Part shown: piece after piece, positions 47,205 to 60,000 of the stretch
Layout: each line of letters starts with the position of its first letter
Position numbering within the stretch: position 1 is the stretch's first letter
DNA from: Rhynchospora pubera
Taxonomy: Eukaryota > Streptophyta > Magnoliopsida > Poales > Cyperaceae
Assembly: GCA_028095005.1 (NCBI GenBank)
Contig: CM051462.1
Span: 82,657,846-82,721,845, forward strand
DNA: 64,000 bases
Direction of reading: 5' to 3'
Position numbers and translations under genes: made by a program
The notes under the pieces: generated by a model
Databases searched by the model: none
What the model was told of the DNA's origin: nothing
Seen by the model: the letters and a program-made list of their open reading frames with translations, nothing else

Positions 47205-48283
47205 GTATGATTGAGGCATTAAATTCCGGTGCACATTCTTCATCTTGAGAGAAGAATTATCTAATTATCATATTGTTGGCTAATTTGGATTAAATTTGCT
47301 GATTAAGGGTTGTTTTTCTGATTATATGTAATTGAAGAAGTATCTAGTTTTCCTATATAGCAGTATGATTTGATTGGCTTAAGGGCTGTTTTTCTGATTA
47401 TATGTAGTGTGATTTCATTAAATGGGTTGGGGAATTACTCACTCTTCTCCTTTGTTGAGAGAAGAATAGTATCTAGTTGGAGGTTTTAAGGGTTTCTAGT
47501 CAAGACAGTTCTTTTTTATATTTTTATACACATTTTGTGTGTTATAGTGGGCGACTTTATTTTCTATAATATGATTTAGAGTGCAATATTACATTGACTT
47601 CAATTTATCTATTGTTTTTTACTGTAATCTGATATTTAGAGCCAGTATTTACAATTTATTTACTCCTAATTGTATAAGCTCAGTAACATAAGAAATTCAA
47701 TTTGCATATGCGCATATTATACAGCATAAAAAATTCTACTTCAAATTTAATATAAACTATTTCATTTTCTATCTTATTAAAGCAAACATTGAACAACTTT
47801 TTTGTACCAGACATTTTAGAAATGAAGCACAAAGTTCGAAGTTCAAAACTTTTGAATAACAAAAGCTTTCTTAATTGAAATTCCAGAATGCTTTCTTAAT
47901 TGATGTTGATGCTCCCTCGATTGCTTCTCGATGGCCCCTCGAGATTGAACGTTGTCGCACTACGTGTGAAAATAATTACCTTCAATGCAATTGCATGCAT
48001 AAATCTCGACCCGGATTATGTTCGGATCTAGATACCGCCACGTCACATGGAAATTTACATTTTTTACAAATGTACAACACCTCATTCCGGTAGGAACAAC
48101 TTCCCTCATTCTTTGCTTTCATTTCTCAATCAAATAATAAACCTAAGAGCAAAAAAAATTCAAAAAAATAGTGTTGGTCAAAGAGGGAGGTTCTGATTGT
48201 AAAGGTCATAGTTGTTTAATTGTCCAACAAAACATTAATTTGACCTTAGCAGAGCCTAAGATAAACAATTTCTGCGATTTTAG
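47205..48283. other. MULE interior without recognisable genes
   Basis: AT-rich sequence after the cyclin fragment, possibly its 3' flank. Contains a repeated 'gggctgtttttctgattatatgta' -like segment near 47306 and 47384. The open frames are short and without domains. Confidence 0.45.
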
Positions 48284-48286
48284 CAT

Positions 48287-51152
48287 CACTACAGGAAACT
48301 GCAGTATCTGCATCGGGATTTATGAATTTACAGTAAAAAATATTTATTGCATCAGCCAAAAATATTTATTTGCATCCGCACTTAATTTTTCAGCCTTTTG
48401 CATCGACATGTATTTTTTTGCATCCGCTTGTTGATGTACATAATAACCAGTTGTATGGAAAACGCTGATGTAACTATTCTCATTTATTTGCATGAGATTT
48501 ATTGATGTAACTAATAGAATATTTGCTTTTGTCCAGCAGATGCAGTTAATGTATATGATCTTGCATCAGCTGCGACAATGAAAATAATAGATGCAATTGC
48601 ATGAGATAAATTGATGTAACAATTCTCACTCGACTGCATTAGTATGACCGATGAAATCCACAGTCAAATGCATATGTCCAGCTGATGCAACAAATCTACA
48701 GCTTATGCATTGGCGATATCTATGTAAATAACATAACTAATTGCATGGAAAATACCGATTTAACTAATCCGTGCTACCACATAGGATTCACTGATGTAAC
48801 TAGACTAAATATTGCATTTGTCCAACGGATGCGAAAAATCTGCAGCTTATGCATCAGCTATGTCAATATAAATAACATAACTTATTGGAGTCTATTTGAT
48901 GTTTATCAAGTGATAAACACTATATTTTATATTCATTAAAATGCTAGGTTTTAATTTATTTTTGTACACTTGATCTAGTATCAAAGAAACTTCAAAAGTT
49001 ACTATAGTTTGTGGTAATGAATCTTAAAAATTAAGCAAGATCAATAATTTTAGATTTGATGTTTGATTAAAATTTTAAAATATTAAAGTTATAATAAAAA
49101 TGAAGCTATGGCATTTATGATAAAAAAAATCTTAGGAATTGGAGCTCTATAAATTAATATTAGAAGCCTACAATTCTAAGTATTATAATTAAAACTTGTA
49201 TTCAACAATAAAATTTATATAGTTAAATTTCTCTAGGTCGCCATTGCTTAGGCCAACTATATAATTGTATTCAAGTATAAAGGCACCATTGTTTGTTAAA
49301 GCTCTTACGTTATAAATGAGTTAAATGTACAATAATCAAATTAGGTATTAAATCTGAGGAGTAATGGAAATACAAACATTAAAAATCAGAAATATTGCAA
49401 ATATTAAATGCAAAATTATTGAAGAAATTGCCTACATAAATTGTTGAGATAATTTCCTATATAGACTGCATTAATGACGTTTCCTATATAAAAAAGGGAT
49501 GAATAGATACGGATATTTAATTCCTTAACTGGTTAAAAAATCCTAAATTGATTGTACATATATATAAGCTATTTATTTTGAATAAGTATGGTACCGTAAA
49601 TATATTCATTTCTGAATATGGGTAATTTTTTAATATATTATTACAACAGATTTATTTATTCACGATTACCATTCTATGTTTGAAAAAAGAAAGATATCAA
49701 CATATTAGCTATATAATTCCATTAAATCAACTTAAAGAAATGTACTAATATTAATGATTTTGTTTAGATAATTATATTTCTATTTTTTATAATACTGATA
49801 TTTTTAAATTATTATAAATTTATATAAAAAATTAAATATAAATACATTAATATGAAAATGTTGTGATGCGAATATACGTTAACCTTCAATATATACTAGT
49901 ATTCTGAGTAAGATAATGGTAACAAATATATTTATATATGAATATTCTTATATCAATTGTTATTGTATCAATTCATTATGTTAACATAAATTTATAACAA
50001 AATTTATATATGAGAAATGCACAATTCAAAAAAATATGGATGGTGAACTACATAAAATAAAACCATATCTTATATAATATTTAAAAATACCGATCCGAAC
50101 CATGCAATGCGATCTTTATATGTAACTCTAATTAACGACCAAATTTTATATATTTTTTAATTCTTTTAGTATTTTTTTAAATTCTAAAAACTATTGTAAT
50201 CGTAAGGTTATAACTAGGGGTGAGCAAAAAACTCGTAACTCATGAGCTTACTCGAACTCGAGTCAGAGAAAGCTTGATTGTAACTCGAGCCAACAAAACT
50301 CGAGTTGGTAGAACTCGAGCTGAACTAACTCGGTTGGTTGACAAGTCAAGTTTGAATTGAGGTCAACTTAGCTCGCAACTTGTGAGCCGACTCGTGAAAT
50401 AATAAATTTATATTTCATATATGTATTATCATCATAATTTATGAGTATTAAAAATTTATAAATTAGTAAAAGAATTTTTTTCTTATATATTTTTAGTTTA
50501 ACTAATATTGCATATGAAAGATTGAGTTTCAAGACAAAGTTTATTTCAAGACATAATTTATAAATTAATTTATGAGTTTGAAAACATATATAATTTGGTC
50601 GGTAAGGGAATTCAATATGAAAATCATATTGGATGGTTCAGAATGCTTGTTTGAAGTTCTTATTGAGATACGGTTGGGCTCGGAGCATTCTATCAAAATT
50701 ATTTTGACCATAACATTTCTTTTTATATATAATATAATTAATTGTTTTGTATAGAAAGATGTATCATATTAAAATTGTTATATTTCAAATAATTACCATG
50801 AATATTTTTAAAGCACTATATACAAAATGAGGAGGACTCTAGTGCCTTTAAATTTTTTTTTTACCAAAAATGCTGCAATTTCTTTTTTTTATTAAATTGT
50901 TCAAAATAAAATAAATCCAATGTCGAATTTAAACATTAATCTTGTATAATTTCATGAGAGTTGCATTGCTTATATAATAGCTTATAAATAAATATGTTGT
51001 TGAATATGAAATATCATTATTACAATTGATTATAGCTATTTCTTATTAATTATAATTACATTTTTTTCAAATGATTTTAGTATTTTACTATTCTTTGTAA
51101 TATTTAACTTTTTATTTTGTTTTTGGAGGGTTCAGAATTAATTAGATCAAGA

Positions 51153-51205
<53 letters not shown>

Positions 51206-54200
51206 AATCTAAATGCCATTAGGGTATTACAAATGTGTTGAATCATGGCATGTCATGCTAAGTTAGCACTCCATGTTAGATTATATTGAATGGTTCGGAT
51301 CTATCATTTGATACTCCAAAGTCCAAATACAAAAATTAATGCATTAGATGGATCTCTCCCACTAATGTATTGGACTTTAACCTTACTCAAAATAGTTTTC
51401 ATAATTTCAATAGAAAATTAAATTGGCATAATTTATAAAGAGCACGGTTCTAGTGCCACAAATGTCACAACTTCACTTTTCATTAATATTTAAAAATTAA
51501 AAAATTTAATTTTTGAATTCAAACCGTTGATCTTCTTCAATTTTACAAGTGATGCATTTCTATATAATTTTTTAAAATTTTGGAGTTTATTTGATATTTG
51601 ATCAAGATGTCAAAAAATGAAGGAATCTTGTTAATTATAACAGATTAATTTTAATACGTTCAAGTGTTAGCCTCTTGATCGAATATCAAATAAATTTTAA
51701 AAATGCATCACCCGTAAAATTGAATAAGATCAACGGTTTGGATTCGAAAATTAAATTTTAATATTTTAAAATATTAATGAAAAAGAGAAATGTGGCATTT
51801 GTAGCACCCAAAAACTTGTGACACTATAACCTTGCTCATTTATAAATATCTTGTAATATATAATACTCGTTATTAAATTAAAGTAATATAAATATCAAGC
51901 CTCCTATTAATATTCAAGCATCTAAAGTCCAAAATATACTTTTCAATTAGCCGTCTAAGCTTAAACTTAATTTAATTTTAAAGTTCAAAACAGACATTTT
52001 AGAGACATTACACAAATACTTTTCGTATTTTACTATATAATTTTTTTGTAACTCCAGGTATATAATTATACAAATGTTCATGCACATACAGGATTGTTGA
52101 AATCTTAATAACTTATTTTTAGTGCGTACATAAAAGAGATGTGAACTTTGACTCATTTGGAATTAAGTTTGGCAATATGGAATGCGCATATTACATGCCT
52201 CTTTTCCTGATGAATTGTTTAAAGAAATTAATTAAATAATTATTGACTATGGTAAGGAAATTATAATTCCTTATAATTAGCCTATGACCTCGTGCAAATT
52301 CCATACCAGGCACTATCCAACATTTTTTTTTACAATCTGATTTGTGTATCTATCTCTTTCACTCTTAATGAGGATTGATTTAAGAAAATCGTATATTTAG
52401 GAATAAAAATTGGAATGTATTAACTAGACCTTTAAGTCCTTCCCTATTCAATATAATTATCTTCCATATAGTACCCTCTCTCCACGTAATTCTGTTGGAA
52501 CATGTGTAGAACTCTCAAAATTCATTTTCTAATTATTCTTTGATAATTTAATTAACTATCATTTCCCGTTTAAATAAATGAGTCGGTTCAGACATTGCAT
52601 TTTTAAATAAGCGGAAGCTATATTGCATCTTTTCATTTATTTGATAATATATGAACCGATTCATTAGTCTCACAACCGACTCATTTTGTACCTTTCGGTA
52701 TTTACAATTACACCTTTTCACTTGACAATACAGTTGGCATTTGGCAAGCAATTACTTTGTTATTCCCTTATAAAATATATATATGGCCATTTGTTATTCG
52801 GTGTTTTTTAGATATAGAAATCAGAAAAGGTATTCACTGATCCCTTCTCTACCGATAGAGATTAAAAATATTGCTCTCCAAAATTATTTCCTCATCCGAT
52901 TAGTCTCTGAGTGATTTTACTCTTATGCCGATTAAGTGATGAGATAATTATCTCCATTCATTCTTCTACAATATTATTTCTCCATTGAATTATCGCTGGA
53001 TATTGAAGTAGTGATCCATCTCTTCTCTCATGGACGTATCCCTAAAGAGAAGAACAACCCGTGGTATCTTGGGGTGATTCCGAAGACCTCGTACGTGAGG
53101 GGAATACACCTTAGGACAGAGTTCACTCGCCCGGATAAACTTGTTTCAATCTATTTTACTTTATTTATTATTTTGATTTATAGAATATTAATTTATTTGA
53201 TTTTATTCTTAATCACAATCTGGAATTTGAAACATTTGCTCTAACAAATTCCCCATTATTTTTTTTCTCTTTCTTCTGGTTAGTTGCGCAATGGGGAAGG
53301 AAAGAACAAGTAGTAATCCTCTAATATTTGTTTTGCTAATTGGATGAAGTCGCACGAAGTCGTAGCTAGCTATCTTCCTTCTTTTGTTTAATTTTGACAT
53401 CAATTTCGGTATCTATCTCTATATATTTTAAAATTCTCAAACGGAATTTAACAATTTCTTAGTTATTTTGAATATACTAAGATGCATTTGTAGTTCTTAA
53501 TTTATCATTTTCAATATGTCTATACTTCCACAATTATATTCTTATTTTTTTTTATTCAAATGTCAATAAGAACTACAGGATGTGAATATATTGTAACTTG
53601 TTTTTGTATGATATTCAGGTTCAGAAATTTTGTCCCTAGCTTGTGCATACTAGCTGGTCAAATATGGATTCATTGGATGTGTAATCAATCAACTTCGAGC
53701 GGTGCACTTTAAATTGTGACGAAAAAGCTGGATCGACTCCGAGCGGTCAACTTAAATTTGACGAAGCGAAAGTCAGACATTGTAGTTGAGAGAATTGTAA
53801 ATTAATTGTAAAATAATTAAAATTGAGTTCTATTTGGGGGGGGGGGGGAAATTCAAATGATGTAAAATAGTTAAATGATAATTGAGTTATAAATTAATTA
53901 TAATTTATTTATACTTTTGTTTTGTTGTCGTGATATTTTGATGTTTTAATTTAAATGATGATGATAAGTTAATTTTCATGATAAATTTAATATATAAGAT
54001 CCATTAGCATCATAAAAGATGATTCTATAAGATCTATTTGTAAAAGAACTGCTAATTATGTGTAAAAGAGAACAAGTTGCATCGGCTTGTTGATATAATT
54101 GACTGTTTATCTTGCACGAGTAAATGGATGCAATTAAAAATCACATATATCGAATATCCTCATGTAGAAAGTCTAAATTGCATCAGCTTGTGGATGCATT

Positions 54201-54720
54201 TATTATTTATCATGCATGGGTAAATGGATGCAACTAACAATCACATGCATCAGGAATTTTCATGTGGAAGAGTATAAGTAGCATTGGCACGCAGATGCAG
54301 TTTAACGTTTATCTTGCATGCGTAAGTTGATGAAACTAAAAAAATACATGCATCAGGAACTTTCATGCAAAAAAGTATAAGTTTCATTGGTTTGTTGATG
54401 CAATTTATTGTTAATTCTGCATGTGTAAGCCGATGCTGTGGTAATTAAATTCATCGGGACTGTCAATGAAAAAGGTAATAAGTTGCATCAGCATGATGAT
54501 GCAGTAGATAATTTATTCTTCATCCGAACACTGATGCATTTGAGAATTTATTTTTAGCATCAGTCATCTGATGAAACTGAGTGAGTCGATGCATTTGATA
54601 TCATCACCATCGCCACTTTCTGCATCACCTTTGTTGCATCAGTAAACTGATGCAGATGACTTACTTCATCAGTTTTGTGGATGTAGAAAGGCGATGCAGA
54701 TAGTGCCTTTTCCTATAGTG
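48287..54720. mobile_element. CACTA (En/Spm-type) element, non-autonomous, 6434 bp
   Basis: Left end CACTACAGGAAACTGCAG; the right end read backwards is CACTATAGGAAAAGGCAC. The 3-bp duplication CAT flanks it (48284..48286 and 54721..54723). About 650 bp at each end are packed with short 'gcatcagc/gatgca' units in both orientations, the subterminal repeats on which CACTA transposase binds. I find no transposase. The interior has AT-rich DNA, 'actcgagctcgag'-like repeats at 50225..50390, a (TTA)n run at 51155..51202, a nested MITE, and an unrecognised GC-richer patch at 53010..53140. Confidence 0.9.
51440..51837. mobile_element. MULE-type MITE, 398 bp, nested in the CACTA element
   Basis: Ends GAGCACGGTTCTAGTGCCAC and GTGACACTATAACCTTGCTC are inverted. 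The perfect 9-bp duplication ATTTATAAA lies at 51431..51439 and 51838..51846. The interior is itself an imperfect hairpin ('ccgttgatctt' and 'aagatcaacgg'). A similar terminus ('gaggactctagtgcc') occurs near 50833 without a visible partner. Confidence 0.87.
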
Positions 54721-55128
54721 CATTCAGATATTCGAGAAAAGTTGTCATTACTATTCCTGGAAGGTGTCTAAATAGGTGAAACACAGAGTGCTAACCATAT
54801 TATTAAATTTTTTTATAAAAATAATAGTGAAAAATACAAGCAGGTTCTATTAACCATTATCCATTCACGATCAATGACAAACAAAATTGCGCATTGTAAT
54901 GAGCTAGCATGAGGTCCATTAGCAGTAATCAAAGAAAACCTCTGAACTCTAAACAGTTAGGCAGGCATGCAAACCCTCTAAATGTTGTTATTAGCTCATG
55001 AAACCTTTCATATCCCATCCCTGATTGCACGATCATTGAGAATTTCTAAGCAGTACTAAGTATTTCAACGTCATAACATGCTAAATTAATCCAAAATAGA
55101 AAAAAAAAAGAAAGAAAAAAAATGTTAC

Positions 55129-55245
55129 CGGAGACTGATCCGTCAATGCACTTGTGCCACGTGTCTTGTCAGATGCGGCAGTGGCGGAGGTCGAAGAGGA
55201 GCGATTGAGCTGTCTGCGACAGAGAACAGAAAGCCATGCCTTCAT
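55129..55245 (-). pseudogene. Possible captured first exon near the right MULE end
   Basis: On the minus strand an ATG at 55245 opens exactly 39 codons that end at a GT splice-donor-like site (CCG|GTAACA). The peptide starts MKAWLSVLCRRQLNRSSSTS: basic, serine-rich and without acidic residues at first, like a mitochondrial targeting sequence. It lies just inside the right inverted repeat, where Pack-MULEs often start captured genes. Another minus-strand frame (55169..55351) overlaps. The source gene is not identified. Confidence 0.35.
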
Positions 55246-55592
55246 GCGTGATTGAGAGAGATGGATATCTGAGAAAGGAGGAGACGCAGAGGCATTTTGT
55301 CGAGTAGCTGGTTGACAAGTTAGTAGTAGGTGAGGTGGAGCGTCGCCTCACCCACGATTCCGTTTCTTCTCCCCTCTTCTTCGTATCGTCCCTTTCTCCT
55401 TCGTACAGAGACAGAGGCGTTTAGAAAAGAAGAGGGAGTCGGATCTGTATACGCGTCTGTTTTTTTTTTGGGGGACGGGAAAAGAGGTATTGAGATCTGA
55501 TCCGTCCGTTTTGATCTGACGGCTCGGATAAGAAAACGACCAGGTGGTCGTTTTTAAGTTGCCGACCAGAGGATCCGACTCCAACTATTTAT

Positions 55593-57071
55593 ACATATAC
55601 TCCTCGCAAGATCCTACGCATTGAAATCAAATATATCTATCTCGTAACAAGATTATCGGGCACAATTGGCGAGTACTAAACTATATTTCGTCCAACCCAA
55701 TTAAAACTGCCGGATCATAAATCAACGGACCTAGATAATGCGATTATATCGGACATATGGATTGAGAAAGAAAGAGATGAGAAATTACAAAAAAAGAGAG
55801 AGAAAGAAACAAACACCGGAATTAATGGTGTCCCAATTAGGAACTTCTCTCTCCTGTTCGGAGACGACTATGGCTGTTGTCGCCTAATTATTGTTTTCCA
55901 CTCTTTAAAGCTACAGCTTCTCTTTCTCTTCCGAATAAAGTATGCATATGCAATGTAGTTCTTTCTTTGTTAATAGGAGGTAAGCAGAGTATTATCGTGG
56001 GATGGATTGATTAATAGGTTTGAGAGTACAATCTGATAGTTGGTCAGCTAACATTGATTGCCTATTCCTATTCCAATATCAATTCCTTCCAGATGTTGCT
56101 CGTGCTGAAGCAGTGTTGTACTCGCTTAATAGTTAATACCAATACCAAGGACTGGAGAGTTTCCACATAGGAAGGCTGTTCCATCCAACCCAAACATGAA
56201 AGCTAATTTAGTATTCTGTAAGTCGGTGAGAATGTTTCAGAGAAGCCCATAGATGCTTTAGATCCTTGTGATCCCTTTAATCCAGAAAAGAGTAGTTTCG
56301 TCCTTATTTTTATGTTTTTTTTTTTTTTTTTTGCTGTAATTGTTGTGGAGATTTATGGCTGATTGAGATGTTGTACAATCCGTAAATTGGTACACACCCA
56401 ATATCATTTCTCCTTCTCATTTATTTAATAGGCATAAATTTTTCACTCACATTCTGCAAGGCGCATATGGAATAACAAGTGCAGGGCTATAAGAATTCTG
56501 AGACCTCTTAGGATAATTTTGTAATTGTTTTAGATTTTCGTAACATGGATTTTCAACAATTATTAATGCAATGAATATTACGTCATAACTTGTTTGACAT
56601 GTAGAATTCGCAATGGAGTGTCATGATAGGCGCTTCAACAATTGTTGATTATCAAGTTGCTAATAACTTAACTTTTAGAACTTATTTAAATTTGGGACTT
56701 GTTTCTCAACCTATGTCAGCTATCATAATTTTTTAAAGGAAATATTAGTTTTATGCCACTAGAAATTTTGTCAATTTGGAAAATGCTACTCTTAGATTGC
56801 TATTTATATTTATGCCACTATAGAATTATTGAAATTAGTTTTGTGCCATTATTTTTTCAAATAAACATAATAAATTCCATAAATGGCATCATTAATTTGT
56901 CATTACTTTTATTAATGACCAAATTGCCTCGTCAAAAGAAACCCTAATCTAAAATAAAATAAAAAAGGCGCTGGAGGGAAACATGATTTATGTGCGCAAG
57001 TAAAAAAAATCTGTCATTATATTCTGTTTCGGTGCGATCATGATTTTTTCCGTTCATCTTTATTATCTGTA
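55593..57071 (+). other. Continued flank of NLR copy F and upstream remnant of another NLR copy
   Basis: Positions 55593..55790 match 9837..10090 and so resume the copy F flank interrupted by the MULE. Positions 55860..56340 look like a gene fragment but are not recognised. Positions 56560..56740 match the NLR upstream segments at 13680..13850 and 480..560. From 56740 'attttatgccact' units begin an AT-rich stretch leading to the Helitron. Confidence 0.55.
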
Positions 57072-60000
57072 TCTGTACTATATTAAAAGCACCAATGAAA
57101 GGATGTAACATCTCAGAATACAACCTTGATCTGAACAATTTGCACCGTTCATCATCTTTTAATTTATATCTACATCATTGATTGTTAAAATAAAAACTTG
57201 ATAAGGGTCCATATTATATGACAGAACGAAGAGAATTTTACCTTTACGTTTTGTCGGAAGGCACAATAGCGATCGCTCAACGTAGCCCTTCGATTCTCCT
57301 ATATGCATTTTCTTTTTTTATAATTTTCCGAAAAACTTTTCAGCACATCTCTTCTTTTTAAAAAAATCGCTCCTGACCAAGCCTTCTCTCGCCAATCTCG
57401 GGACCCACCATTTCCACCCTCTCAACCTAACCTCTGACCACCGAGATGAAGGTCGCCGACTCCGTTCTCTCGGGTGGTTCGATAAGGAATGGATGCCACG
57501 TGGGTTGGTGGCTGCTGCCGTCGGATGAAACAGGCGCTAAAACCCCTTCGCATCGTTTTTTAAGTTTGTTTTCGAAATTCAAAATTTTCTCTTTCCAATC
57601 AGCCGCCGCTTCGCTGATTTTGATTTAAATTTTGAATTTCGAACTTTACATTGTTTGAATTTTAATTTTGAAATTTGAATTTCGAAAGCCCACATTGAGA
57701 CGCACCCCTTTATCTCTTAACCTATTTAAACATTACTACATGTAGAAAGAAGGAGGACGGGGCTGAGATTATTGCCGCTTAAATTTAAACATTACTACAT
57801 GTAGATAGAAGGAGGACGGGACTGAGATTATTGTCGCTTAACACCCTGCCTCTTTTCTCTTTGATTCTCACTGCTATCTTCTTGTCTTTGCTTTTACCTC
57901 TTCTTCAACGTCGCCATCACTGTTGGTTTAAAGAATATTGAGGTACGATGTCACCCTCTCTATTACCTTTCCTTTAATGCATCTAGATTTGAATTTGCAA
58001 TTACATTCAGAACTGATCTTAATTTTCAATAGGTCTGACATTTGAGAAGGTTGTGTTCAGTTTGATTGGTTCAATTAGGAGATTAGATATTTTATTCTTT
58101 ATTCAATTTGGTCCTGTTTGTTTTAACTTTTAAGTATAATTAGTTTCATTCAAATGATAAAGGAAGATGCATAGCCTAGAAATCTTTTGTTATTAATCGA
58201 TGGAGTCTGGTGTGTTTTGTCTCAGAGTTTTAAATTTTAATTTCGAATGGCTTTAGTTTTCTTATTTGAAAAACCATGCCATGTGAACTGGTACAATAGG
58301 GTCGAAGGCTTGAAGCTTTTGGCACTTAAATCTGTTACAGGAGTCTTTTACATAATGCAAGAATATCGCACATCAGTGGAATGCTAGATTGATTATTTTG
58401 AAATTCAAAGTTTGGTTTTATTTGCACTCAATTTTGTTTTTCTGTTATTAATTAATTTATTCATTCTAAACATAGAAAATCAAGCCTTTTCCAATTTGGA
58501 GATTTATTCCCACCTTCAGATTATTCCTCTTGCGCTGGTCCAGGTTAGCAAAATCGGTCTTATATATTTTCCCTTTATAGCTCTATTGAGTCGAATTTTC
58601 TACAGTTTCAATTTTGGTTTAATTTGGTTCATTTTGGGTGTTTTTTTGTTCCAGCAAATTTTGAATTAAGAGGAAGAACTGAGGTGATTGATTGTGCTTC
58701 CGTAAGTGCTATTTTACTCTAACTTAGATCAGTTAATTTTTTTTGGTTTGGAATTTCTGGTGATTTGGTATTTTTTTTGTTTGGAATTTATTAGACACTA
58801 TAATCTAATGTCCCTCTAGATAATTATGAAGCTAATTTATCATGATTGGTAACAACACAAGGCTAGCACGTTTTACAAGCCACCATTAAACATCATCTTC
58901 AAATCAACGTCAATGATTTTGCAACATTTGTCTTCATATTCTCATTAATTTCCAAGAACAATTGAGGGATAATTATAATTAATTAGACTTACCCTTCAAA
59001 AAAGTAAACATATCTATCTAGGTTCATTTATATAAGTTATTTGCATGTGCCCACCTTAATGGTCGATATTACGACATCAACCCAAAGCACCAAGAATCGG
59101 GTTGAGCCAGTACTGCAAATTTGCCAAATATAGGATGTTGTGAATACTTTGTATGGGATCATGCTTGTCTATACTACTCCTTTTTTTGCGATGAAAGAGA
59201 AGTAATAATGAAAGAAGGGCTTTGTTGCATTTGAAGATTCAATGAGGGTGATCTTGTTGATTTGTCTCAGTTGAAATTTTATTTTTCTGCCTTTAGAGGG
59301 CATTTTTGCACTATTTTTACCATTATGTTTTAGCACAGTGTCCAGCTTCTTGCAGAAGGTGCTTGATTATACGATTTTTTTATTTTGTTATTTTAAAGAT
59401 ATATTTGTCTAGAATGATAATTTTTAGTTATTGTTGATTTTCTGATTTACCTAGAAGAGTCAAACATGCCCTAATGAACCAATCATGCCTCTGAGGACTG
59501 TCATGTGAACAACAACAGCTCCTTATCCTTCAGAATATAGGTAAACAAAAATCTTTGTGATTTGTTCTTTTCTTACTGGTTTGTCTTGTGAAGAATTATT
59601 TTCATGTTCCTCATATTATAAATCGCTTCCGGTTAAATCTCAATTCAACTAATTTTGCCTCATTCACTTTTTGTTATTTTGTTATCTTGTTTACTTTTTA
59701 AGAGAAATTTGCTTGAAATTTCCCTTGAGATAGTGTTAACTGCTAACTTATACAAAGAGCCTTGAATTTTACCAAAATGAAATTTTTTGATTCAGGATTA
59801 AAGAAGATGTGACAAGCTAACCCAAGCTGAAGGTGTAGATTCTCTATTTGAGGAGGAATTGAGACAAGCTTGTAGAGAGAGAGGCCATCTTGGTTTGCTT
59901 TCCACAGAAGAGATGCAAAATCAGGTTTTCATATTCTGTCATTTTGCAGCTATTCACTATTCGCTTGGTCACAAATACCATAGAGTTTATTACAGATCCT

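Larger units (their letters stand above)
37988..55582. mobile_element. 17.6-kb Mutator-like element (Pack-MULE type) with nested insertions
   Basis: The left end GGTGTCGAATCCTCTGGTCG and the right end, read backwards, GGAGTCGGATCCTCTGGTCG begin inverted repeats that stay alignable for roughly 180-200 bp (left to about 38170, right from about 55390). The 10-bp duplication AACTATTTAT lies at 37978..37987 and 55583..55592. The paralogous site near 9827..9836 has one copy (AACTATTCAT) and no insert. Without the nested LTR element and CACTA it would be about 4.5 kb. No MULE transposase is visible; instead it carries cyclin gene exons and possible exons of other genes near each end. Long inverted ends, a 9-10 bp duplication and captured exons are the hallmarks of Pack-MULEs. 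Confidence 0.85.

Noticed and set aside
48284..54720. Spaced 'gatgca' repeats as a CRISPR-like array
   Set aside because: Units vary in spacing and orientation, lie at the two ends of a CACTA element, and the genome is a plant.
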